Shown piece by piece: positions 52,885 to 61,963 of a stretch of DNA of 64,000 bases; the stretch's first letter is position 1, and each line of letters begins with the position of its first letter. Location of the stretch: positions 124,001-188,000 of the forward strand of contig SPDP01000005.1 of assembly GCA_009360345.1 (NCBI GenBank), written 5' to 3'. Source of the DNA: Alcaligenaceae bacterium SAGV5 (lineage in GTDB: Bacteria; Pseudomonadota; Gammaproteobacteria; Burkholderiales; Burkholderiaceae_B). The notes under the pieces are model-generated. The model saw only the letters and a list, made by a program, of their open reading frames with translations, was not told the DNA's origin and did no database searches. The position numbers and the translations under genes were made by a program.

Positions 52885-54297
52885 ATGACCAGCACGCTTG
52901 CCATCGTCGTTTCCCTGGCGCTGTTGATGTACCTGGCCTATCGCGGCGTCACCGTGCTGCTGCTGGCGCCGCTGATGGGCGCGCTGGCGGTGGTGCTGTC
53001 CGGCGATGCCGCGCTGTTGCTGCCCATCTATACCGGCACGTTCATGACGGCCCTGAGCGGCTACGTGCTGCAATTCCTGCCCATTTTCCTGCTGGGCTCG
53101 CTGTTCGGCCAACTGATGGCCGACTCGGGGGCGGCCAATACGCTGTCGCGCTGGATCGTGGCCAGCGTGGGCGAGAAGCACGCCATCGTCACCGTGGTGC
53201 TGGCCTGCGCGCTGTTGACCTATGGCGGCGTGTCGCTGTTCGTCGTGGCCTTCGCGATCTATCCGGTCGCGGTCGACCTGTTCAAGGCGGCGCGGATTCC
53301 CAAGCGGCTGATTCCCGCCACGATCGCGCTGGGGGCCTTCACCTTCACCATGACGGCCTTGCCGGGCACGCCCGCCATCCAGAACGCGATCCCCATTCCG
53401 TACTTCGGCACCAATGTTTTCGCGGCGCCCGGCCTGGGCATCATCGCGGCCGTCATCATGTTCGGCGGCGGCACCTGGTGGCTGCGGCGCCGCGCCGCGG
53501 CCGCCCATGCCGCGGGTGAGGGCTACGGCGACCACGACGACGCGCAAGAGGGCGCGCCCACGGACGCCGGCGCGCGGCAGGACGCCCGCTGGTCGATCAT
53601 GCCGGTGCCGCTGGCCCTCTTGCCGCTGCTGCTGGTGGTCGGGATCAACGCCCTGTTCACCTATGTCGTGTTCCCGGCGGTGGATTTCTCGTTCCTGGCC
53701 CAGCGCTTCCCCGACCTGGCGCCGCAGAAGATCGTCGGCCTGTGGGCGCTGATCGTCGCGCTGGCCACGGCCTGCACGGTGCTGGTGCTGCTGCGGCTCA
53801 AGCATTGGAGCAACCTGAAGAACACCATCAACCAGGGCGTGTTCGGTTTCATGCTGCCGCTCTTCAACACGGCTTCCGAAGTGGGCTACGGGGCGATCAT
53901 CGCCGGGCTGGCGGGGTTCGCCATCATCCGCGATGCGGTGCTGAACGTGGCGCCGGGCAATCCGCTGATTTCCGAGGCGGTGGCGATGAATGTGCTGGCG
54001 GGCATCACGGGGTCGTCCTCGGGCGGGTTGAGCATCGCCTTGCAGACGCTGGGCCAGGACTACCTGCGCATGGCGCACGAGGCGGGCATCAGCGCCGAAC
54101 TCATGCACCGCGTTGCGGTGATGGCGGCCGGCGGCATGGACACCTTGCCGCACTGCGGCGCCATCATCACGCTGCTGGCCATCTGCAAGCTGACGCACCG
54201 GCAATCGTATGGAGACATCGCCGCGGTGACGATCCTTTTTCCGCTGCCGGCGCTGGCGCTGGTCATCGCGCTGGGCACGATGTTCGGCGGGTTCTGA
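52885..54297 (+). CDS. GntP-family permease
   Basis: 470 residues from ATG 52885 (AAGGAGT upstream). About twelve membrane segments; the GntP family is shown by LPIFLLGSLFGQLMADSGAA, GGVSLFVVAFAIYPVAVDLF and ALPGTPAIQNAIP. A hydrophilic acidic loop (GYGDHDDAQEGAPTDAGARQ) splits the two halves. Carries gluconate-like or other carboxylates with protons across the inner membrane. Last gene of its module; convergent with the next operon, 0 nt between stops. Confidence 0.88.
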   Translation: MTSTLAIVVSLALLMYLAYRGVTVLLLAPLMGALAVVLSGDAALLLPIYTGTFMTALSGYVLQFLPIFLLGSLFGQLMADSGAANTLSRWIVASVGEKHAIVTVVLACALLTYGGVSLFVVAFAIYPVAVDLFKAARIPKRLIPATIALGAFTFTMTALPGTPAIQNAIPIPYFGTNVFAAPGLGIIAAVIMFGGGTWWLRRRAAAAHAAGEGYGDHDDAQEGAPTDAGARQDARWSIMPVPLALLPLLLVVGINALFTYVVFPAVDFSFLAQRFPDLAPQKIVGLWALIVALATACTVLVLLRLKHWSNLKNTINQGVFGFMLPLFNTASEVGYGAIIAGLAGFAIIRDAVLNVAPGNPLISEAVAMNVLAGITGSSSGGLSIALQTLGQDYLRMAHEAGISAELMHRVAVMAAGGMDTLPHCGAIITLLAICKLTHRQSYGDIAAVTILFPLPALALVIALGTMFGGF

Positions 54298-55683
54298 TCA
54301 GGCGCCACGGTCCGGCCCGGTATTCCCGGCCGCGGTCCAGTGGTTGATGTCGTCGAGCCGGTCCATGCGGGCCAGGCGGGCGATTTCGGCGGCGACCAGG
54401 GCCGGGGCGTTTTCCGCCGCGTGCACGGCCGCGCATTCCAGGTACTTCCGTTCGAGTTCGGCGGCGCTCATGGGGGCGGCGGGACCGCCCGGCATGGTTG
54501 TCACCGTATGTTCGATGGCCTGGCCCGAGCGTAGCGTCAATCGGACCGTGGCCGGTGCCAGCTCTCCGGTATGGCGGGTGTCGACGGCGAGGTGGATGCG
54601 GTCCACGATCCCGGCGATCCCGGGGTCGAGTACCGCGGCCGGCGCGATCTCGGACAGGCCGAGCCGGCCGCGCAGGGTGATCGAGGCCAATCCGTAGCGC
54701 AGCGAGAATTGCCCCGTGACCTGAGGGTTGGACGCGGGGGAGAACGCGCCGCCTACCAGCCTGTCCATGAATGGCGAGATCTGCGCCTCGATCCTGGCGA
54801 TGTCGTCGAGCTGGATGCCGCCCGGCCGCAGGATGGCGTGGAGGGCGTCCAGCGCGGCATGGCTGCAGGCGCAGACCGGGTACTTCTTCAGGCCGGTCTC
54901 CCGTAGCGAAAACCGGACGCCGAATTGATCCGAGACGCGCTCGCGATCACTTGGGAAATACAGATTCCAGAGACCGAATCGCCCCTCGAAGGCCTGGGCC
55001 GGCGCGGTCATGCCGGCCTGGGCGAGCAGGGCGGCCTGGACGCCGGCGCGGGCGGCCAGCGCGGGTTGCAGGCGTTTGGCCAGTACCTGTTCGACGTTGG
55101 ACTGTTGCGAACCAGCGGCCATGGACAGGCACAGCCCCAAGGCATGGGCGATCTGTTCCGGAGGCAGCCGCATCACCAGCGCGGCGGCGCCGGCGGCGCC
55201 GAAGGTGCCAAGGACGGCGCCGATGGTCCAGCCCTTCTGCGGCCCCGAGGCGGCGTCGGCCAGCCGGCAGACGAGTTCGCTGCCCAGGGCGCAGGCCTGC
55301 AGGACCTCGCGTCCCGTGGCATGGACCGACTCGCCCACGGCCCAGGCCGAAGCCGCCACGATGGCATCGGGATGCACGTTGGCGTGCAGGCTGTCATAGT
55401 CCAGGGCCGAGGCGCAGAGCGCATTCACGAACGCGGCCTCGGCCGCGGGCACCTTCCACGGACCCGACCAGATGCTGCTTTGCGCCGCGCCGCCGTTGCG
55501 CAATGTCAGCTCGCGCACGGCGATGACGTCAGGCTGTGCCGCGCCCGCCCAGGCCACCATGCGCGTGTCGAGGATCAGCCGGCGGGCGCTCTCCAGCGCG
55601 TCGGCGGGAAGCCCGGTGCGGGCCGCCGCCGCCAACCGGTCGCCCAGCCATTGCGAGAGGGTAGGATCAGTGTGTGCCGCCAT
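54298..55683 (-). CDS. MmgE/PrpD family protein
   Basis: 461 residues. RRLILDTRMVAWAGAAQPDV, DSLHANVHPDAIVAASAWAV and GTFGAAGAAALVMRLPPEQI are the family blocks (2-methylcitrate dehydratase/iminodisuccinate epimerase-like). Last gene of the ten-gene operon. Its start overlaps the SDR stop by 17 nt. It may act on a dicarboxylate formed late in the pathway. Only distantly like the copy at 26013. Confidence 0.87.
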   Translation of the reverse strand: MAAHTDPTLSQWLGDRLAAAARTGLPADALESARRLILDTRMVAWAGAAQPDVIAVRELTLRNGGAAQSSIWSGPWKVPAAEAAFVNALCASALDYDSLHANVHPDAIVAASAWAVGESVHATGREVLQACALGSELVCRLADAASGPQKGWTIGAVLGTFGAAGAAALVMRLPPEQIAHALGLCLSMAAGSQQSNVEQVLAKRLQPALAARAGVQAALLAQAGMTAPAQAFEGRFGLWNLYFPSDRERVSDQFGVRFSLRETGLKKYPVCACSHAALDALHAILRPGGIQLDDIARIEAQISPFMDRLVGGAFSPASNPQVTGQFSLRYGLASITLRGRLGLSEIAPAAVLDPGIAGIVDRIHLAVDTRHTGELAPATVRLTLRSGQAIEHTVTTMPGGPAAPMSAAELERKYLECAAVHAAENAPALVAAEIARLARMDRLDDINHWTAAGNTGPDRGA

Positions 55684-56416
55684 CGACTTTCAGTACCGTG
55701 CCATTGACGAAATTCGACCGCTCGCTCAAGAGATAACAGACCGCTTCGGCCACATCCCGGGGTTGGCCGGCGGGCCGGTCGCCGTCGCCCTGGCCAGCGG
55801 CGTCCGAGGCCGCGACGATGGCCTGCATGCGGGGCGAGGCGATGGGACCGGGGGCGACGACGTTGACGCGGATGCCGTCGCGGGCATAACGCATGGCGGC
55901 GCCGCGCGAGAGCAGCTCCAGGGCGGCGTTGGCGGCTCCGCCGGGCAGGTGCACCGGCCGCGGCCGGCTGCCGCTGCCGCCGGACAGCGTGACGATGCGG
56001 CCATAGCGTTGCGCGATCATGTCCGGCAGCACGGCACGCATGGCGCGCAGGGCACCCAGGTATTTGGTGTCCATGGCCGACGCGAAACTGGCTTCGGGCA
56101 ATTCGAGGAATTCGCCGAACGCGGAAATGGACACTGAAACGACCAGGGAGCCGGCCGCGCCGAGCCTGCGCTTGATGCTCCGCGCGGCGTCATTCACGCT
56201 CGCTTGGTCCAGCAGGTCGACAGGGACGGCGATGGCCTGGCCCGGCAGGCCGGCCGCCAACTGTTCCAGTTCGGCCGCGCGCCGTCCCGACAGGGCGAGT
56301 ATCGCCCCGCGTTGCGACAGCAGGCGCGCCATGGCCTGTCCCAGCGTACCGGTGGCGCCGACAAGCCAGACCGGGCGTCCGCCGAATTCGTCGGCAATCG
56401 ACTCGCTCACGGTCAT
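55667..56416 (-). CDS. SDR-family protein lacking the catalytic YxxxK
   Basis: 249 residues from ATG 56416. Rossmann start VWLVGATGTLGQAMARLLSQ (TGxxGxxG-like) and C-terminal RSNFVNGTVLKVDGGTH are SDR-typical. In the active-site helix the sequence is RPVHLPGGAANAAL, where YSASKAAL is expected, so Tyr and Lys are both missing. The protein may bind NAD(P) or a partner without redox catalysis, or have another chemistry. The ATG overlaps the Bug receptor stop by 4 nt. Confidence 0.82.
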   Translation of the reverse strand: MTVSESIADEFGGRPVWLVGATGTLGQAMARLLSQRGAILALSGRRAAELEQLAAGLPGQAIAVPVDLLDQASVNDAARSIKRRLGAAGSLVVSVSISAFGEFLELPEASFASAMDTKYLGALRAMRAVLPDMIAQRYGRIVTLSGGSGSRPRPVHLPGGAANAALELLSRGAAMRYARDGIRVNVVAPGPIASPRMQAIVAASDAAGQGDGDRPAGQPRDVAEAVCYLLSERSNFVNGTVLKVDGGTH

Positions 56417-57411
56417 ACCCCCGTATCGATCTTGGATTGTTCGATGACCTCTCCCCATCGGGTGTATTGCTGACGGCCGAGCGCGTCGAGTTCTTGCGGG
56501 GACCCGGACTTCACGGCCCAGCCTTGCTCGCCGAATTGCTTGACGATGTCGGGCCTGGCGAGCACGCCGCGAATGCCTTCGTTGTATTGCGAGACGATAT
56601 TGGCGGGCATGCCGGCGGGGCCCCAAACGCCGTACCAGACACTGAAGTCGAAGCCGGCCAGCCCCTGTTCTTGCAGCGAGGGAATCTGCGGCAGCAGCGG
56701 AAAGCGCTCCTTGCTGGTGCAGCCGATGATGCGCAGCCTGCCGGTCTTGGCATGGGTGTTGGCGGTGGCGATGGGAAGGAACATCAAGGCCACCTGGTTG
56801 CCGATCAGGTCCTGGATGGCATTGGCCGTGCCGCGATAGGGCACGTGCATCATTTCCACGCCCGCCTGCTGCTTGAACAATTCCGCGAACAGGTGGTTCT
56901 CGGTGCCGTTGCCCGGGCTGGCGTAGCTGATTTTCCCGCCACCCGCCGCGAGCCACCGTATGAGCGTGGGCAGGTCGCTGGCGGGAACGCTGTCGTTCAC
57001 GACGAGCGCGAATGTGCTCCAGCCTACCTGCGAAATGGGCTGGAAGCTCTTGACCGGATCGAAGGGGATGCTCTTGTAGAAGTACGGCAACAGGAACATG
57101 GTTGACGTCTGCAGCATCAAGGTGCCGCCATCGGGCGCGGACTTGGCGACCGCATCGATGCCGATGACGCCGCCGGCGCCGGGCTTGTTCTCCACGATCA
57201 CGGTGCGGTCCCAGCGCGATTGCAGCAGCGGCTGCATCAGGCGCGACATGGTGTCGGGGCCGGTCCCGGGGGTCGAGGCGATGACAAGGCGGACCGGGCC
57301 GCCATTGGCACGGACCAGCGCGGGAAAGGGGAGCGCGGAGGCCGTTGCCGTCCAGGCGATGCGCGCGATCGCCTCGCGCCGTGTCACTGCGGTCGTCTGC
57401 TTCTTGTGCAT
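56413..57411 (-). CDS. Bug-family (TctC-like) periplasmic solute receptor
   Basis: 332 residues. MHKKQTTAVTRREAIARIAW is a twin-arginine-like N-terminus (TRREAI) rather than the plain Sec signal of the other copies; the mature part has PVRLVIASTPGTGPDTMSRL and VIVENKPGAGGVIG. Embedded in the ten-gene operon, so it likely binds the pathway's substrate. A 59-nt gap separates it from the rhodanese gene. Confidence 0.88.
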   Translation of the reverse strand: MHKKQTTAVTRREAIARIAWTATASALPFPALVRANGGPVRLVIASTPGTGPDTMSRLMQPLLQSRWDRTVIVENKPGAGGVIGIDAVAKSAPDGGTLMLQTSTMFLLPYFYKSIPFDPVKSFQPISQVGWSTFALVVNDSVPASDLPTLIRWLAAGGGKISYASPGNGTENHLFAELFKQQAGVEMMHVPYRGTANAIQDLIGNQVALMFLPIATANTHAKTGRLRIIGCTSKERFPLLPQIPSLQEQGLAGFDFSVWYGVWGPAGMPANIVSQYNEGIRGVLARPDIVKQFGEQGWAVKSGSPQELDALGRQQYTRWGEVIEQSKIDTGV

Positions 57412-57470
57412 GGCTGTCTCCTGGTGTGTGAACGATGCCCGGTGACGCTTGCGGCCCAGGCAAGAGGGGG

Positions 57471-59141
57471 CTAGTTGCGGGGTCCGGCGGCTTGCGCCGG
57501 TGCGGGGGGGGCGGGAGCGCGCGGCGAAGGGTCCGGCCGATCACCCACGCTGTAGCGCGTGCCTGGTTCGCGGGCGACCTGGGCGGCCAGGTCGATTTCC
57601 CAGGACAGGTAGTCGCGCATGGCGGAATCCAGTCCGCCCAATGGCGAAGAGGGGATGTGCCACATGTCTTCGGGGGGATCGACGGCATCTTCCAGCCCGG
57701 TTTGCATCGGCAGGCCGGCCTCGCGCCACGCCTGGCGCCCGCCTTGCAGAAGCCGGACCGGGGCGCCGTAGCGGCCGGCGATTTCCCGGGCCGCGAAAGC
57801 GCCCGTGACCGCATCGTCGGCGACCAGGGTGACGCAAGGAAGCCGGGGCAGCGCGGGCACGCTGTGCGCCAGCCGGGAGCGCATGACGAAGCGGGAGCGG
57901 GGGATGTGGCCCTTGTAGTAGTCGTCGCTGCTGCCCAGGTCGAGTACCAGGGTGGTGCCGTCTTCCATGTCGCGCGCCAGTCGCGGGGCATCGACGGTAT
58001 CGACGGGAGGGATCAGGCGGGCCGGGAGCCAGCAGGCCGGGCCGGACTCGGTCATGTGCCTGGACATGTCGCGATGATCGAGCACGCTGACGTCGCGCAA
58101 GCCCATTTGCAGCAGCCAGGCGGCGGTGATGCTTGCGCGGATGCCGTCGTCGTCGGCCAGCAGCAGGGGGGTGTTGCGGACGGCGACGTAGTAGTCGGTG
58201 GCCTGTAGCAACTGGCCGCCGGGCGCGTTGCGCGAGCCGGGGAGGTGGCCGGCCTGGTATTCCCACGGTCCGCGCACGTCCAGCAGGAGCGGACGGCCCG
58301 CGGGTTCGCCTTCGGCCTGCGACAGCCAGGCGGACATGTCCAGCACGGCAATGCCGAATCGCTCCCTCAGGTTCGCGGCCATCCGCCGTACGCCATCGAG
58401 CTGCGCCGGGTCGACGGGCTCGACCAGGTCGCTGCGGCCGGATTCCAGCGGAAATCCCGCCAGGTGCCAGCCCATGGTGCCGTTCTTCAGCGTCACCACC
58501 CGGTTGCGGACGCCGGCGCTGATCAGGGACTGGGCGCCCAGTATGCCGCGCGTGCGGCCGGCGCAGTTGATGACGATGGTCTCGTCATGATCCACCATGG
58601 CCGGCACGCGCGACAGCAGATCGGCCCCGGGGCAGTTGCGGGCGGTGGGCAGGCTCATGCGGTGGAATTCATTGGGGGGGCGGCAATCGAAGACACGGAC
58701 CTTGGCGCCGCTGGCCATCAGGTCGTGCAGCTCGGCCGCCTCGATCATGGGGGTGTGATAGTGGGCCTCGACCAGTTCCCCGAAGGCCTTGCTGGGAACA
58801 TGTATGCCCCGGAACAGCGACTTGCCGTGACGCTGCCAGGCCTGGTTGCCTCCGCGCAGCAGGCGCAGGTTCGAATAGCCCAGCCCGAGGCAGCGCCGCG
58901 CCGCGCGGGCCGCCATGCCGTCTCCTTCCTCGCTGGTCAGGACGATCAAGGTCCGTTGCCACGGGACCAGCCGGAACAGGCGCGCCTCCAGGTCCGCGAG
59001 CGACAGCGAACAGGCGAACAACATGTGGGACTTGGCGAACAGTCCTTCGTCGCGGGCATCGAACAGGGCGAATCGCTGGTTCCCGAGCAGCAGCGCTTCG
59101 AGTCCGGGCGCGTCGATGAATTCAAATTCGTCGGTGGGCAT
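57471..59141 (-). CDS. Four-domain rhodanese-like protein with a single active cysteine
   Basis: 556 residues comprising four rhodanese repeats: about 1-115, 125-240, 260-365 and 385-480, ending in a Pro/Ala tail. Only the second has the active-site loop with cysteine (Cys193, INCAGRTRG); the matching loops read LTSEEGDG, LLADDDGIRA and LVADDAVTG. Rhodaneses move sulfane sulfur, for example from thiosulfate to cyanide or an acceptor. With a DszC-like monooxygenase in the operon, a role in handling sulfur released from an organic substrate is possible. Start overlaps the flavin reductase stop by 20 nt. Confidence 0.87.
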   Translation of the reverse strand: MPTDEFEFIDAPGLEALLLGNQRFALFDARDEGLFAKSHMLFACSLSLADLEARLFRLVPWQRTLIVLTSEEGDGMAARAARRCLGLGYSNLRLLRGGNQAWQRHGKSLFRGIHVPSKAFGELVEAHYHTPMIEAAELHDLMASGAKVRVFDCRPPNEFHRMSLPTARNCPGADLLSRVPAMVDHDETIVINCAGRTRGILGAQSLISAGVRNRVVTLKNGTMGWHLAGFPLESGRSDLVEPVDPAQLDGVRRMAANLRERFGIAVLDMSAWLSQAEGEPAGRPLLLDVRGPWEYQAGHLPGSRNAPGGQLLQATDYYVAVRNTPLLLADDDGIRASITAAWLLQMGLRDVSVLDHRDMSRHMTESGPACWLPARLIPPVDTVDAPRLARDMEDGTTLVLDLGSSDDYYKGHIPRSRFVMRSRLAHSVPALPRLPCVTLVADDAVTGAFAAREIAGRYGAPVRLLQGGRQAWREAGLPMQTGLEDAVDPPEDMWHIPSSPLGGLDSAMRDYLSWEIDLAAQVAREPGTRYSVGDRPDPSPRAPAPPAPAQAAGPRN

Positions 59142-59715
59142 GATGGAGGCTCGGGTGGCTGGTGGAAGGCCGGACCGCGGCAGCGGCCGGAGGGGAGGCG
59201 GTGACGAGGCCGGCGCCGGCCTCGTCGTCCAGCCCCAGGTATTCGCCGTTGAGATAGATCAAGGGCGAGATGGCGTCGCCGATGGCGAGCCGATAGACCG
59301 TGCCGACGAAAACGGTATGCGTGCCGACATCCAGCTGGGAGACCCGCCGGCAGAAGATGTTCGCCTGGGCTTCGTTCAGATAGGGCACGTCGTCGGCCGA
59401 CAGCCGCCAATCTCCATGTTCGAAACGTTCGTCCATGGGCATCGATTTGCCGAACAGGCGGGAATGTTCGACCTGTTCGGTGCCCAGGATGTTGATGCAG
59501 AATCGCTCGCCTTCGGCCAGGGCCGCGTGCATGCCGCCGGAACGGTTCACGACCACGAGCAGGGAAGGCGGATCCATCGACACCGAAGACACGGCCGTCA
59601 CGGTGATGCCGTGGTTGCCCGCGCGGTCGCGGGCCGAAACGATGGAAACCGTGGCCGCGAATCCGCGCAGCGCGCGGCGGAAATCGGTACTGATCCGGTT
59701 TTCATTGGCTGACAT
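59122..59715 (-). CDS. Flavin reductase family protein (NAD(P)H:FMN)
   Basis: 197 residues. FRRALRGFAATVSIVSARDR, GITVTAVSSVSMDPPSLLVV and NRSGGMHAALAEGERFCINI form the FMN-binding split barrel of HpaC/DIM6 reductases. It gives reduced flavin to a partner monooxygenase, here most probably the acyl-CoA-dehydrogenase-like protein at 62784. It overlaps the VOC gene stop by 14 nt. The last 25 residues are extra relative to the family core. Confidence 0.9.
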   Translation of the reverse strand: MSANENRISTDFRRALRGFAATVSIVSARDRAGNHGITVTAVSSVSMDPPSLLVVVNRSGGMHAALAEGERFCINILGTEQVEHSRLFGKSMPMDERFEHGDWRLSADDVPYLNEAQANIFCRRVSQLDVGTHTVFVGTVYRLAIGDAISPLIYLNGEYLGLDDEAGAGLVTASPPAAAAVRPSTSHPSLHHAHRRI

Positions 59716-60268
59716 GCGAACTCCCCATGCCCTGTTCGATACGCGCCTTCAGATCGGCCCGCCAGACTTGCGCGGGCGCGAAGCTGGGGTCGGCATGGCA
59801 CCATGCCTGCGTCCGGGCACGGATGCGGTCGGCCGGTTCGGCCAGGTCCAGGGGCTCGGAGCGCGGCTGCCGGACATACCAGGGCGTATCGACGAACAGT
59901 TCGAGCCGGTTGCCCTCGGGATCGTGGAAATACAGGGTCCAGGCATTGCCGTGATCGATGGCGCGAAAGCGGCTGGGTCCGGATTCGCGCTGGAGCCAGC
60001 CGAACACTTCCTGCAGGTGTTCCAGCGAGGCGACGCGGAACGAAATCTGGTTGATGACCTTGTCGTCCCCGGCGCCGGTCCGCCCGCTGACCAGGACCAC
60101 CTGGTGATGCTCCCTGGGGTTGCGGCTCATGAAAGCCAGTTCGCGTCCGGGCAGATGGCCGCGGTCGGTCAGGACCAGCCCCAGTACGCGCTGATAGAAG
60201 CCCACCATCGTGTCCATGTCGTGTACATGGATGCCGACGTGGCTGAACTCGAGATCGGGCGTGGACAT
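59702..60268 (-). CDS. VOC-family protein, possible extradiol dioxygenase
   Basis: 188 residues from ATG 60268. FSHVGIHVHDMDTMVGFYQR opens the first betaalphabetabetabeta module (candidate ligand His10), EHHQVVLVSGR and DPEGNRLELFVDTP (Glu123) supply others. Size fits a single-domain glyoxalase/catechol 2,3-dioxygenase-like enzyme, and the operon setting after a Rieske dioxygenase argues for ring cleavage of a diol. Other VOC chemistries such as isomerisation remain possible. Confidence 0.83.
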   Translation of the reverse strand: MSTPDLEFSHVGIHVHDMDTMVGFYQRVLGLVLTDRGHLPGRELAFMSRNPREHHQVVLVSGRTGAGDDKVINQISFRVASLEHLQEVFGWLQRESGPSRFRAIDHGNAWTLYFHDPEGNRLELFVDTPWYVRQPRSEPLDLAEPADRIRARTQAWCHADPSFAPAQVWRADLKARIEQGMGSSHVSQ

Positions 60269-60275
60269 GGCGGCC

Positions 60276-60725
60276 TCACACGGGCAGGAATATGGGGGTG
60301 TGGACGATGTCGCCGAACAGCACGACTTCACAACGGCGGATGAGCAGTTTCCCGTCGTGCCGGGCAAGCGCCATCCGATAGACCCCGCAATAGGTGGGCC
60401 TGCCGTCCAGCCAGACCGTGAAGGAGGCCGTCGCGTGCGTGGCGTCGCGATCGCAGCGGACGCCGCTGACCGTGTGCACGCTGCGGCGGCGGTCGCGCTC
60501 GGCCCCGGAGACGATGCGGGCGCGCAGCCGCTTGAGGTCTTCGCCGATGATCAGGACGTTGTTGCCCTGCTCGATCTCGGCTTCGCGCGCCACCAGGTAG
60601 TAGCCGTCGGGGGTGAACAGCTCCAGCCAGGCGGTTCCTCGCCGGCGGTCCAGCAGGCAGACATATTCATCGACCAGCGCGGTGACTTCCGGGTCGACCC
60701 GGGTGTCGTCGTCGAATGTCAGCAT
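60276..60725 (-). CDS. Ring-hydroxylating dioxygenase beta subunit
   Basis: 149 residues from ATG 60725. SnoaL-like fold: VTALVDEYVCLLDRRRGTAW, LELFTPDGYYLVAREAE and VRCDRDATHATASFTVWLDG. Partner of the alpha subunit, whose stop overlaps its ATG by 7 nt. Only 7 nt before the VOC gene. Confidence 0.86.
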   Translation of the reverse strand: MLTFDDDTRVDPEVTALVDEYVCLLDRRRGTAWLELFTPDGYYLVAREAEIEQGNNVLIIGEDLKRLRARIVSGAERDRRRSVHTVSGVRCDRDATHATASFTVWLDGRPTYCGVYRMALARHDGKLLIRRCEVVLFGDIVHTPIFLPV

Positions 60726-61963
60726 GTCGGCGCTCCCGCGGCTTCGTCCACCCCCATGTACTGCCGCCAGCCTTTCCACAGCGCCCGTACGGCGTGGTCG
60801 TCCGCGGGACCGCCCTGGGGGTCGGTCCTGTCGATGCCGCGGCCGATGTTGATGCGGCCGCCGGCCCGGGCCTGCAACCCTTTCTGGACGCGGGAGAAGA
60901 CCACGATGTCGTCGACACCGGCCCGGCCGCCCGGGCCCCAGGAGTAATGAAAGCGTTCGCCGATCGCCCGGCGCTGTTCTTCGGTGGCGGACCTGGGGGC
61001 CAGGCAATAGGTCAGCACATTGGTCTTGTCCACGCTGACCGGTTCGATGACCCGGAAGCTGGTGACGTCCCAGACCGGGTTGTACAGGGCGATGAAGCTC
61101 GGGAAGATGCCCAGGTAGAGACGTCTTTCACGAAGCGTTTGAATCGTCAGCGTGCGGATGTCGTCGCATTGATCGAACGCTCCGTGGATGCCCAGGTCCA
61201 GGGAAAAGCGCGACCCCTCTTTTTCCTGGAAGCCGCTGGTTCCTTCCATCTGGAACAGCGCGGCGCGCTGCGTGAACGCGTAGTCGTGCAGGTACTCGGC
61301 GTGGTAGTCGTCGAGCGTGTTTTCCATCAGCAGCTTCCAGTTCGCGTCGTAGCTGTAGCGATAGGCGCCCAGCGCCACGAGCTCCTGGCCCGCATAGGCG
61401 CCGATCTCGGCCAGGTGGGACGCGGCGGGGCCCAGATACTCCACCAGCGGCGGCGCGTCGGGATCCAGGCAGCCGAACCACATGCCGGCATGGACGTCGA
61501 AACGGGCAACCGGGACCAGGCCGTTCTCGGCGAAGCGGAACCGGTCGCCGTAGGCTTCGACCTTGGGAACGCTGATCAGGCCGCCTTGCGTGTCGTAGGT
61601 CCAGTGGTGGTAGGGGCACTTCATCTTTTCGCACTGGCCGGCCGGCGCGTCGACCAGCAGCGTGCCCTTGTGGCGGCAGGTGTTCAGGAACAGCCGCAGT
61701 TGGCCGTCCGCGCCCCGGATCGCGATGACGGGCTCGCCCGCCAGCTCGGTGGTACGGAAATCGCCCGCCTGCTTCAGCTCGCTGTCGTGCGCGATGAATT
61801 GCCAGGTATGGGCAAAGATATCGCGCTGTTCGAGCGCAAAGATGCGGGGGTCGGTGTAGCACCGGCGGTCCACGTACAGCGGGCCGGCCGCGAGACCTTG
61901 CAGCAACGGGTCGGCCGATGCGCCGGACCTCGCGGTGTCCGGCGCCGATATCGAGGTATTCAT
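60719..61963 (-). CDS. Ring-hydroxylating dioxygenase alpha subunit
   Basis: 414 residues. Rieske ligands Cys96, His98, Cys116, His119 (CRHKGTL..CPYHHW); mononuclear iron region ENTLDDYHAEYLHDY. It belongs to the large subunits of two- and three-component dioxygenases. Unlike the island at 20644-26016, this operon has no ferredoxin or FAD ferredoxin-reductase gene, so electrons must come from elsewhere. The 3' end overlaps the beta gene. Confidence 0.9.
   Translation of the reverse strand: MNTSISAPDTARSGASADPLLQGLAAGPLYVDRRCYTDPRIFALEQRDIFAHTWQFIAHDSELKQAGDFRTTELAGEPVIAIRGADGQLRLFLNTCRHKGTLLVDAPAGQCEKMKCPYHHWTYDTQGGLISVPKVEAYGDRFRFAENGLVPVARFDVHAGMWFGCLDPDAPPLVEYLGPAASHLAEIGAYAGQELVALGAYRYSYDANWKLLMENTLDDYHAEYLHDYAFTQRAALFQMEGTSGFQEKEGSRFSLDLGIHGAFDQCDDIRTLTIQTLRERRLYLGIFPSFIALYNPVWDVTSFRVIEPVSVDKTNVLTYCLAPRSATEEQRRAIGERFHYSWGPGGRAGVDDIVVFSRVQKGLQARAGGRINIGRGIDRTDPQGGPADDHAVRALWKGWRQYMGVDEAAGAPTC

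Noticed and set aside
55667..57991. Apparent 774-codon fusion of Bug, rhodanese and SDR segments
   Set aside because: The upstream part is out of frame with the Bug and rhodanese proteins; the SDR starts at 56416.
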